A stretch of DNA of 64,000 nt from Pseudomonas sp. MM223. Its GTDB lineage: Bacteria; Pseudomonadota; Gammaproteobacteria; Pseudomonadales; Pseudomonadaceae. The position numbers and the translations under genes are program-made. Below the pieces are notes generated by a model. It had not been told where the DNA came from. It saw nothing but the letters and a program-made list of their open reading frames with translations, and did no database searches. Of the stretch, positions 47,948 to 56,076 are shown in pieces. Position 1 is the stretch's first letter. Each line of letters starts with the position of its first letter. Where the stretch lies: the NCBI GenBank assembly GCA_947090765.1, contig OX352322.1:2897501-2961500 (forward strand), given 5' to 3'.

Positions 47948-48370
47948 ATGGACACTATCGATCGGGAACTGATTGCACTGTTGCGGGACAATGCACGTAC
48001 CCCCGTGCTGACCCTGGCGAAAAAGCTCAAGGTGGCCAGGGCGACGGTGCAAAACCGCATCACCCGGCTTGAAGAGCAGGGCGTGATCATTGGCTACACG
48101 GTACGCTTGCGCTCCGATGCGCTGGACCAGGGGGTACGGGCAATTACCAGCATCGGCATCAGTGGCCACCACGCCGCAGAGGTCAAGCACGCGCTGCGCG
48201 GGCACCCTAATGTGGTGGCCATCCACACCACCAATGGCCGCTGGGACCTGATGGCAGAGCTGCGCGCCGACACCCTTGAAGCCTTTGACCGGGCGCTGAA
48301 TACCATCCGCTCCATCCCGCACATCGAGAATACCGAGACCAGCATCCTGCTCTCGACCTACAAGATGTGA
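47948..48370 (+). CDS. Lrp/AsnC-family regulator
   Basis: A 140-residue feast/famine regulator: helix-turn-helix at about 1-55 (LTLAKKLKVARATVQNRITR) and an RAM/ACT effector domain (AITSIGISGHHAAEVKHALR, HTTNGRWDLMAELRA). It is divergent from ocd (191-base gap) and upstream of an amino-acid permease, so it probably activates arginine/ornithine use in response to an amino acid. The intergenic region has no palindrome I would single out. Confidence 0.9.
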   Translation: MDTIDRELIALLRDNARTPVLTLAKKLKVARATVQNRITRLEEQGVIIGYTVRLRSDALDQGVRAITSIGISGHHAAEVKHALRGHPNVVAIHTTNGRWDLMAELRADTLEAFDRALNTIRSIPHIENTETSILLSTYKM

Positions 48371-48710
48371 CCGCTGGGTCAGGCCTTTTGGCCGGTGTAT
48401 TGTGCAAACTGTCACCCGGGCTTTTCACACTGCACAAAATCCCTTTGGCGGTGTGCATTCTGTAGCGTTCCGCTTGACCGTGGCCGCTGGCAGAATGAAA
48501 CGGCTTTCGCGAGACGGTTTCAGGCGCACTAACCGACGGTGCGCTCAAGAATAAGAACGTCCGCTGCGAAGTTGCATCGGGCATTAGTTTCAATCTTTGT
48601 TGTTTCCTGCGCTTACATCATTTCAATGACAAGCAACCTGCACCTTGGTACCAACTTGTTGGTGCGGCGCGGGGCCTGGAAGTTTTAAAAAAAAGAATAA
48701 GAGGTCGACT
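48371..48710 (+). promoter_or_regulatory. Permease leader with CA motif
   Basis: This 340-base gap precedes the permease gene. I recognise no gene or riboswitch in it. At the 3' end, AAGAATAA (48693-48700) overlaps the AGAGG ribosome site and fits the AANAANAA target of Hfq/Crc, predicting catabolite repression of the permease. Confidence 0.55.
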
Positions 48711-50129
48711 ATGCATCAAACGTGCAACGCGCAAAGCACTGCGCCGGAAGCGGGCCGAGTGCTCAAACGACGGTTGGAAAACCGGCACATCCAGCTTATT
48801 TCGATCAGTGGCGCCATTGGCACCGGGTTGTTCATGGGCTCGGGCAAGATCATTGCGCTGTCCGGCACCTCGATCATCCTGGTGTACGCCATCATCGGCT
48901 TTTTTGTGTTCTGCATCATGCGGGCCATGGGCGAGATGCTGCTGGCCAACCTGCAGATGGAGTCGTTCGCCGACCTGGTGCACAACTACCTGGGGCCGCG
49001 GGCCGGTTTCATCCTCAGCTGGTCGTATTGGCTCAGCTGGGTGGTGGCGGCAGTGGGTGATGTGGTGGTGGTGGCGGGGTTTGTGCAGTACTGGTACCCG
49101 GATGTGCCCACCTGGCTGCCGGCGTTTGCCACCATGTTCCTGTTGCTGGGCCTGAACATGCTGGCGGTGAAGGCCTTTGGTGAAGTGGAGTTCTGGTTCG
49201 GTCTGATCAAGATTGTTGCCATCGTGCTGCTGGTGGTAACCGGCTTGGTGATGGTTGCCACGTCCTACACCTCGCCGGGCGGGGTGACGGCGTCGTTCAG
49301 CCACCTGGTGGCGCCTGGGGTGGTCATGCCGCATGGCATCCTCGGTTTTCTTGCCGGGTTCCAGATCGCTATTTTCTCCTTTGTCGGCACCGAGCTGATC
49401 GGCACCGCAGCGGCGGAGGCCAAAGACCCCGAGAAGACCTTACCCAAGGCGATCAATACCATCCCGGTGCGCATCCTGCTTTTCTACATCTGTTCGCTGG
49501 TGTGCATCATCAGCGTGGTCTCGTGGGCCAATGTACCGGCCAACCGTAGCCCGTTCGTGGAGTTGTTCTTGCTTGGCGGGTTGCCCGCTGCTGCCGGCAT
49601 CATCAACTTCGTGGTGCTGACCTCGGCTGCGTCGTCGGCCAACAGTGGCGTTTACTCGGGCTCGCGCATGCTCTACGGCCTGTCACACCAGCAACAAGCG
49701 CCGACGGCGTTCGGGCGACTGTCTGGCTCGGGTACGCCAGTGCGGGCGCTGGTGTTTTCTGGGGTGTGCATGGCGATTGCGTTGACGCTGCTGTTCGTGA
49801 TCCCGGAGGTGATGACTGTGTTTACCCTGGTGTCGACCATTTCTGCAGTGATGATCATCGTCACCTGGTCGCTGATCCTGATGTCCTACTTCGCTTACCG
49901 CAGGCAGAACCCGCAGGCGCATGAGCGGTCCAGGTTCAAGCTGCCTGGCGGCAAGTTCACCGCTGCGCTGGCGCAGTTGTTCCTGATTTTCGTGCTGTGC
50001 CTGCTGGTGCTGGAACCGGACACCCGTACCGCGCTGTACATCATGCCGCTGTGGTACGCGGGCCTGTTACTGGCCTACCGACGCAGAACAAAGGCCAGTA
50101 ACAGGCTAAGTGCAGCTAGCGCCGTCTAG
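48711..50129 (+). CDS. Amino-acid permease (APC superfamily, AAT family)
   Basis: A 472-residue permease with 12 helices. The AAT-family opening LKRRLENRHIQLISISGAIG and TGLFMGSGKIIALSG is near residue 17, with AEAKDPEKTLPKAINTIPVR near 242. It resembles CycA/ProY-type carriers for neutral amino acids, D-alanine, glycine or proline. The ATG at 48711 follows AGAGG. Downstream of the Lrp gene and near ocd/ctlX, an arginine- or proline-related substrate is likely but unproven. Confidence 0.88.
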   Translation: MHQTCNAQSTAPEAGRVLKRRLENRHIQLISISGAIGTGLFMGSGKIIALSGTSIILVYAIIGFFVFCIMRAMGEMLLANLQMESFADLVHNYLGPRAGFILSWSYWLSWVVAAVGDVVVVAGFVQYWYPDVPTWLPAFATMFLLLGLNMLAVKAFGEVEFWFGLIKIVAIVLLVVTGLVMVATSYTSPGGVTASFSHLVAPGVVMPHGILGFLAGFQIAIFSFVGTELIGTAAAEAKDPEKTLPKAINTIPVRILLFYICSLVCIISVVSWANVPANRSPFVELFLLGGLPAAAGIINFVVLTSAASSANSGVYSGSRMLYGLSHQQQAPTAFGRLSGSGTPVRALVFSGVCMAIALTLLFVIPEVMTVFTLVSTISAVMIIVTWSLILMSYFAYRRQNPQAHERSRFKLPGGKFTAALAQLFLIFVLCLLVLEPDTRTALYIMPLWYAGLLLAYRRRTKASNRLSAASAV

Positions 50130-50135
50130 CTTTTT

Positions 50136-50252
50136 GGGGCTGCTGCGCAGCCCATCGCCGGCAAGCCGCTCCCACAGGAATTGTGCAAGATCTCAAGATC
50201 TGCACTGTACCTGTGGGAGCGGCTTGCCGGCGATGGTCCGCAAAGCGGCCCC
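50136..50252. repeat. Inverted repeat pair of REP-like type
   Basis: Inverted copies of CATCGCCGGCAAGCCGCTCC flank about 45 bases between convergent permease and lysR genes. It is the same variant class as 19608-19715. Confidence 0.82.
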
Positions 50253-50262
50253 AGTTGCTTCT

Positions 50263-51198
50263 TCATTTGGCGGGTTGGTTGTCGCGCAGCCAGTCCACCA
50301 GCCCCAGAATCGTCGGGGTTGTGGTACGCCCGTGAGGCACAACCAGGTAATAGGCCTCACGTGGCCGCACCACCAGGTCGGTCAGGCGCACCAGTTCGCC
50401 GGAGGCCAGCAAGTGATCGAGCATCCGCCCCCACCCCAAGGCCACCCCATGCCCGTGCAATGCACCCTGGATGGTGTCTGTGTACAGCTGGCATCGCAGG
50501 TTGTAGTGCAGTTTCGGCGGGTTGCCGCCCAGCGCGCGGAACCAGGTGGGCCAGGTCATCCAGCCTTCGGTGGTGGCATCGGCATCCAGCAGGTCGGCAC
50601 GGTAGAGTTCCTCCAGCGATTCCAGCTGCGGGTTGCGCGCCAGCCAGGCCGGTGAGCACACCGGGAAGATCTCTTCATCGAACAGGTGCAGGGCGATGCC
50701 GTCTTCCCAGCGGCCATTGCCAAAGCGTACCAGCAGGTCGACATCATGGTTGCGCAGGTCGCCGGTGAACATCTGCGTGGCCAGGCGCAAGCGTACCTGG
50801 GGCAGGGCGCTGCGCAGGCTGCCCAGGCGTGGCATCACGCGTAACTGGGAGAAGGTGGAGGTGGAACTGAGCACCAGTTCCTGCTCGCTGTCGCCTTCGC
50901 TGAGGCGGTCGAACACCGACGCGATTTTCTGCATGGACTCGGAAAGCACCGCGTACAGCGCCTGGCCTTCACTGGTCAGACGGACCCCGCGATGCAGGCG
51001 CTGGAACAGCTGGCGGCCGAGGTTTTCCTCAAGCTGCCTGACCTGCTTGCTGACAGCCGCCTGGGTGACGCCCAGCTCTTGGGCTGCCAGGGTGAAACTG
51101 CCGTGGCGGGCCACTGCTTCGAATTCGAGCAGCGCGGTCATCGACGGGATGATGCGCCGGTAGCCTTTGTGCGTGTTGCCGTTTTCTTGTGTTTTCAT
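50263..51198 (-). CDS. LysR-family regulator, GcvA-like
   Basis: A 311-residue LysR protein. The winged helix lies at about 18-78 (ALLEFEAVARHGSFTLAAQE, LGVTQAAVSKQVRQLEENLG). The effector domain has the GcvA-type pattern DVDLLVRFGNGRWEDGIALH and LDADATTEGWMTWPTWF. The ATG at 51198 follows AGGA seven bases upstream; the longer frame to 51363 has no LysR features. It is convergent with the permease gene. Its own target is not evident. Confidence 0.87.
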   Translation of the reverse strand: MKTQENGNTHKGYRRIIPSMTALLEFEAVARHGSFTLAAQELGVTQAAVSKQVRQLEENLGRQLFQRLHRGVRLTSEGQALYAVLSESMQKIASVFDRLSEGDSEQELVLSSTSTFSQLRVMPRLGSLRSALPQVRLRLATQMFTGDLRNHDVDLLVRFGNGRWEDGIALHLFDEEIFPVCSPAWLARNPQLESLEELYRADLLDADATTEGWMTWPTWFRALGGNPPKLHYNLRCQLYTDTIQGALHGHGVALGWGRMLDHLLASGELVRLTDLVVRPREAYYLVVPHGRTTTPTILGLVDWLRDNQPAK

Positions 51199-51343
51199 GC
51201 GACGTCCTGGCAAGGCGCGGCGCGCTGGTCCGCGCCGCGCGGGCACAGTGGCAGAAAATACCGGAGGGTGGTAGACCGAAACATGGGTTTGGTTGGTTAA
51301 CACGGTCATTTGTGGGAGGGCGGTGCAGGTACTCCAGTACTCT

Positions 51344-51943
51344 TCAAGGCTGGCGCTCAGCAACAGCCCGTAATGTGCGCAACGTCACTACCGGCGCATC
51401 CACCACAAACCGGTTGGCCAGCCAGCCGGGCACATCGCCGGCGGGGTCGGCCTGCAACTGGTAGGTCACCTCGGTCTCGCGCTCGCCCAGTGGTTTCATC
51501 CGCCACTCACCGTCCAGATGCTGTACCCGGATCAGGCCGTCAACCTTGGGAATCTTGTCGGGCTCGGCGCTCAGGTGCCGCAGCAGGGTGCCGTCATCCA
51601 GGCGTTCGCTGGTCACTTTTAACACAATGTCTCGCGGCATCGTCGGCCACGGCAAGTTAGTCGTCAGGTACACCCAGGTATTGGCGCCATCTACCTCCAG
51701 CAAACGCATCTGGTCGCAGGCGTACAGCCATTTGCAGGCTACGCGCAGGTTCTCCTGCAGGTCTGTGAGCGTACGCACACTGGCTTTCATGGTGCTCACA
51801 CCACGAAACTGCTGGTAGGGCGAATCATTCGCGCCTCTCAGGTACACGCGGATGCCTTCGCGGTCGTAGGCCAGGTTCCAGTCTTCGGCGGCCGGGGCGG
51901 TGGTGCACAGCAGCAGGGCGGTGAGCAGCAGGCAGCGGTTCAT
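51344..51943 (-). CDS. Exported START-domain lipid-binding-like protein
   Basis: A 199-residue protein with a signal peptide (1-18, ending TAPA) and a START-like domain. Typical stretches are WNLAYDREGIRVYLRGAND, FRGVSTMKASVRTLTDL, WVYLTTNLPWPTMPRDIVLK and VTYQLQADPAGDVPGWLAN. START domains bind hydrophobic ligands in a deep pocket; bacterial exported members are uncharacterised. It marks the end of the typical high-GC backbone before the AT-richer island. Confidence 0.83.
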   Translation of the reverse strand: MNRCLLLTALLLCTTAPAAEDWNLAYDREGIRVYLRGANDSPYQQFRGVSTMKASVRTLTDLQENLRVACKWLYACDQMRLLEVDGANTWVYLTTNLPWPTMPRDIVLKVTSERLDDGTLLRHLSAEPDKIPKVDGLIRVQHLDGEWRMKPLGERETEVTYQLQADPAGDVPGWLANRFVVDAPVVTLRTLRAVAERQP

Positions 51944-52128
51944 GGCCGGTACCGCGCGGGGGATGGGTGTTTCAGTATGCGCAGTGAACGGGGACTCTGC
52001 CAAGTCATAGGGGCCTCATAGGCCAGCTGGAGCAGCATCTCATTCCGGGACCGTACACCTAGGGACTCCCCCTGACTTCCTGTGCGCTGATCCTTCCACT
52101 ACTGCAATCCTTGTATGTGGGTGGGCTT

Positions 52129-52707
52129 TTATGGGGCGAGGCGCTCTACAACACGGATTTCAAAAGGTGTAATGTAACCGTCGCAATCAGTGATGCGTGC
52201 CCATTCGTAGCCCTGTGCGAAATGGCGGTCATAGGTTTGCAGAAGCTGTGCGTTTCGACAGCTTTTGATGTAGACTATTTCACCGTCTTCAATGTCATCT
52301 GGCAATACTGTGTTTTCTTGCTTGTTCAAGTCGTACGATGCCTTTTTTAGAAGCAACAAGCAAACTCTGTCAGCAATATTTTGGTATTTTCTTGCATAGC
52401 CGCTATTGCTGATGCCGAAGTAGGGTTTGGCCGTATGTGGGTCGCCGAAGTGGACTTCGTACTTTTTAAAGTAAAAGTTATAAATGAAGTAGAATTTAGT
52501 CGCATACCTGGCAAATGAGTTTTCACATAGGTCGTCATCGTAAAAATCGCTTACACCTTCGGAAACTCGTTCCGCAGGCAGTACAGACACGCCGGTGTGG
52601 GGGTCTACTTCTGGCGTGCTGTACCTTTGCGCTTTAAAGTACGAGAAATCCAAAGGATGGCCGTTTGCTTTGAGTTCGGCTACAAAACCATAGTGTTGAA
52701 AAGCCAT
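52129..52707 (-). CDS. Unrecognised AT-rich protein
   Basis: A 192-residue soluble protein with many aromatic residues (for example KFYFIYNFYFKKYEVHFGDP). I recognise no family. Its base composition and codon use differ sharply from the backbone genes, matching the toxin and immunity modules downstream in the island. The opening MAFQHYGFVAEL and the tidy length suggest a real gene, though its ribosome site is weak. An immunity protein or effector remnant linked to the Rhs locus is possible; this is inference from position only. Confidence 0.55.
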   Translation of the reverse strand: MAFQHYGFVAELKANGHPLDFSYFKAQRYSTPEVDPHTGVSVLPAERVSEGVSDFYDDDLCENSFARYATKFYFIYNFYFKKYEVHFGDPHTAKPYFGISNSGYARKYQNIADRVCLLLLKKASYDLNKQENTVLPDDIEDGEIVYIKSCRNAQLLQTYDRHFAQGYEWARITDCDGYITPFEIRVVERLAP

Positions 52708-52781
52708 GGTATTCGCTCATTATGCTGGTGGGAAAAGGTTACGCTACCACCGGCCAACGATCCTTTAAACTGACAAAAATG

Positions 52782-53263
52782 CTAGGTGTACAGCCCCGGA
52801 ATGAGAGGGTGCGGATTGATAGTGAATCGCTCTGGATTTTTCGTCCAGGCTTCACAGATCACCTTGAAGGGTGTGCGGCATCGCAAGGCCCACGCTTGAT
52901 TGCGGTACCGCTTTTGGGCGCTTGGTTGATCCCGTGACGCACCAAGCAGGGGTGTAAAGCGCTGCGGCTTAGCTGTGGGAAGTAATCAAGGAGGTGGCCC
53001 AGCATGTCGTCCAGGGGCATCGTCGTACGCTGCCGGAACTCGACCACCATCGCCTCCTCAGTGACTGTCAGCCTGGCACTGCATGGCTTGGCAGGTCCCA
53101 TGCGAGCATCCGGCGTAGTGGATCGTGATTGCCATTTGATGACAGTCTTCACGTTCAGCCGGTAGCGGGCGGCGAGCTTTCGATTCGGCTCTTGGAGCTC
53201 GGCTCGGATTCGCGGCGTCGTGCGGGCTGATGACGTCTCAATGCACGCACCCCCCTCCTGCAC
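52782..53263 (-). pseudogene. IS481-family transposase remnant
   Basis: The first 120 codons encode an IS481-type N-terminus (TTPRIRAELQEPNRKLAARY, the helix-turn-helix LNVKTVIKWQSR, and MPLDDMLGHLLDYFPQLSRS). Then comes only a short end that can be read in another frame up to a TAG at 52782, ICEAWTKNPERFTINPHPLI, which is the usual C-terminus of this family. The catalytic DDE core of about 600 bases is missing, so this is an internally deleted, inactive relic. I could not place terminal inverted repeats. Confidence 0.8.
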
Positions 53264-53398
53264 GGTAGCCCTAGCCAGTTGTGCAATTCATATTTAGCAT
53301 TGTGCTGCTAGTGTCCTTGATGTTTATTTGAATGTTGTGAGTTTTAATTGAGTCCGGCTGGTCATTGTCGTTTAAGATTGTAAGTCGGTCTTTCGGTA

Positions 53399-53653
53399 CT
53401 ATCTGTTCTTTTCTTTGTTTTGGTTAACCAGAATTATGTCGACGTGTTTCTTCTGTGAGAAGTTGCAAGATACATCTTGCAGGTGTATGTGCTCAACATC
53501 ATTTTCCTCCATTTCGTAAGCTGCGTTTATCAAAAATATACCCAAGCTGCGGATCATGGATGGTGTTGTCAGCAATGAAATTTCGTCAAGTCTTAAAGGT
53601 TTATCGCTTCCAGTTTCGGTGCCCCATGCTTTGATGTTATTGAGTTTAATCAT
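53399..53653 (-). CDS. Candidate immunity protein, Imm32-like
   Basis: An 84-residue protein (MIKLNNIKAWGTETGSDKPL, then LDEISLLTTPSMIRSLGIFL and INAAYEMEENDVEHIHLQDV). The LDEISL...F-INAAYEME layout resembles the Imm32 group as I remember it. Its ATG overlaps the stop of the preceding Rhs-fragment frame as ATGA. That is the standard arrangement for an immunity gene behind an Rhs toxin tip and implies coupled translation. It should bind and neutralise the toxin domain just upstream. Confidence 0.7.
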   Translation of the reverse strand: MIKLNNIKAWGTETGSDKPLRLDEISLLTTPSMIRSLGIFLINAAYEMEENDVEHIHLQDVSCNFSQKKHVDIILVNQNKEKNR

Positions 53654-55428
53654 AGATTGAATCCTTTTTCTCTAAGAAAATTTTTCTCGGTTCGTGTAAG
53701 CTCTGCCGGATTTCCGCGTGATTTATGGCTTTGAGAACCGTCTATATTGACGACGACTTCTTTTCGTCTTGACTTGCATTGGCAATGAGCATGGACCTGT
53801 TGGTCTGTATTTTCAACATGTGGCGGATCAATTCTAATTCGCCCTTGGCCCACAGCAAGCCACTGCCCGGAGCGAGCAAGCCCGAATGGGTCAGTCCATT
53901 GTGTCGGGCTGGGCGCATACTGATATAAGTTTGTTCCGCCTGCCAAACCGATAGGATCTTTCCCAACAAATCGCCCTACCTGCGGGTCATAGTAGCGATA
54001 TCGGTTGTAATGCAGCCCCGTCTCAACATCCCAATACTGCCCCTGAAAGCGTAGCGGATTCCGGATATCCGCCCACTTCGCCTTGTCGCTCCGTGTTTCC
54101 TGCGCCAACCCCCAGGCCTTGTACGTCCCGCGCCAGGCAATCGCGCCATCTTCGCCGGTCAATTCCATCGGCGTGCCCAGGTGGTCACACTGGTACCACG
54201 CCAGCGCATCAAACGGCTTCGGCGTCGGCTTGTGTTGCCACACCGGATCCTTGTCGATGTCATACGGGAAGACATACACCGGCTGCGGTATCAACTCGAC
54301 CACACGGTTGGACACCGCCTGCGCCACCGGCACGAAGGTGCCGGGTTCGAACACATAATGCGTGCTTCGCCCGTGGCGTTCCTGATCCCGGCATTCAAAG
54401 GCCAGGGTGTCGCCTTCCCACACATACCAGGTAAAGCCACACCCCAGCTGTTCATCCAGCGCTCGCCGCTGGTTTTCGTTCCACAGCGGGCCGGCTTGCC
54501 GTCGGTCGCGGTACTTGGCGTGGGATTTCTTGTACAGGCGACGCCCCAGTGCGTCATAGGCAAAGCTGACGGTCAGGCGGTCATCTTCGTAACGGCGCAA
54601 GCGGTTGTGCAGGTCCCAGGTGAAATGGCCTTGCTTGCCATCGGTGGTGCGCTGCAGCAGGTTGCCGCGCTCGTCATAGCGGTACTGCATGCCGCAATAG
54701 CTGCGCAGTACGTTGTCGCTAATCCGTTGCGGTGAGTGCCGGTTGGGGCCCGGGGGTGCCTGTGGGTCCAGCAGGTTGCTGGCCGGGTCGAAGGCGAAGA
54801 TTTCTTTCTTGTAGTAATTGCCCGCTTCGAGCAGGCGGCCAACCGGGTCGTAGCGGTAGAAGGTATTGCCTCGGTTCAGATCATCGATGTGGGTGAGCTG
54901 GCCACGGGTGTCGTAGGCGTAGTCGCGCAACGCAATGCGCGTGGTGGCACCGCGCCGGGCCAGGGTCTGCTGTTGCAACTGGCCGTTCGGCGTCCAGGCC
55001 TGGCGTTGGATCAACCCGTTGCCTTGCTCCCGGGCGATTTCCCGGTGCAGGTCGTCGCGCTGGTAGCTGAGCAGTTCGCGGTCGTCGAGCTTGAGGCTGA
55101 GCAGGTGACCGCTGCCATACGTCAGCCAGCTGATCCGATGGCCGTCCGGCCGGGTGGTCGCTACGCGCAGGTTGAGGGCGTCGTATTCATGCTGGAACAC
55201 CGCGACCTTCGGTTGCTTCATGTACTTGAAGTGCTGATGCTCGCGGATGTTGTTGCCCGCCAGGTCGTAGAACCATTGCAGCTTGCAGTCGTTGTTCTCG
55301 GCGATCAGCAGGTTGCCATTGCCGTCGTAGGCAAAGGTTTCGGTCTCCCACTCTTTGCCGCCACGCTCACCCGCCCGGCTTTCCATCAGGCGGCCCATGG
55401 CGTCGTACTTGAAGCTGGCTTCGCTGTT
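53650..55428 (-). pseudogene. Displaced Rhs 3' fragment with toxin domain (orphan rhs-CT)
   Basis: An open frame runs from 55398 (582 codons); homology to the main Rhs gene extends to 55428. It covers the last YD repeats, the DPQVGRFVGKDPIGLAGGTN core end and DPFGL, then a 75-residue C-terminal domain absent from the main gene (GQWLAVGQGRIRIDPPHVEN, later HAHCQCKSRRKEVVVNIDGS). That tip is a candidate toxin of unassigned family. The fragment has no Rhs N-terminus and no clear start signal, so it is probably silent unless recombined into the full gene. Its immunity gene overlaps at the 3' end. Confidence 0.82.
53950..55428. repeat. Direct repeat, copy 1 (Rhs core 3' part)
   Basis: Nearly identical to 56478-57936, offset 2528-2529 bases, with one indel and scattered substitutions. 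The left limit is the toxin junction after the GKDPIG codons. On the right, past a GTCGTA shared by all copies, about 20 bases match 58063-58086 of the main gene, before homology stops. Confidence 0.88.
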
Positions 55429-55611
55429 GTTGAAGTTTTTAAAGAGCGAGCTTCCTCAAGGCTTGCGAGGTTTGTAATCATGAGGCTGCTGGTATTTGTA
55501 AATTTTTAATATTTTCGATGCCTGCATTCGACTCTGGGTTTGGCAGTTCTATCGCTAAGGTGGACTATGCAAAAAAAGTATCGTGGATCCTCCCTTAGAC
55601 CCTAATGATGG

Positions 55612-56076
55612 TTAGACTTGTCTATTTATAATTGCGGGAAAAATTTTTGCTTGCTTCAGTCTGCGGATTTCTTCTCTGCTTCCATGGTTGCAGGTAAAAT
55701 TTATCATCGACTCAAGCGCGATAGAGATGATTTTTTCTATTGCGCTGGTGTCTTGGTTAGATGTGGCTTCATCAATCTTTGCTTGATTAATGGGGGTGTT
55801 GGGAATGTTTTCAGCTCGAAAGTCTACGTGGATTGGGAAACGAGTGGTTTGGTTTCCGTAGGCTGATACTGGGGATTGCTCTAGGTCTTCGTGAGACAGT
55901 AGACCAATATAGCTTATTCCCCCGTTGATATAAAAGCTGCGGCTGCCGGAAGCCTTCTGTAAGTTACATATTAAGTAGTTGTCACCACACTTCATGAAAA
56001 AGGTTGTGTCGCGCCCGATAAAGCCGAGGTTGGTAGCAGTTCGCTGAAAAATTTTTTTCGGAGACTCTTTGTTCAT
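55612..56076 (-). CDS. Candidate immunity protein for the main Rhs toxin
   Basis: A 154-residue soluble, AT-rich gene (opening MNKESPKKIFQRTATNLGF; a later stretch is VDFRAENIPNTPINQAKIDE). It recalls DUF4304-type proteins, but I am not sure. Its ATG overlaps the stop of the Rhs frame as ATGA, the usual layout for a cognate immunity gene. The 170 bases between it and the displaced fragment hold no gene I can support. Confidence 0.65.
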   Translation of the reverse strand: MNKESPKKIFQRTATNLGFIGRDTTFFMKCGDNYLICNLQKASGSRSFYINGGISYIGLLSHEDLEQSPVSAYGNQTTRFPIHVDFRAENIPNTPINQAKIDEATSNQDTSAIEKIISIALESMINFTCNHGSREEIRRLKQAKIFPAIINRQV

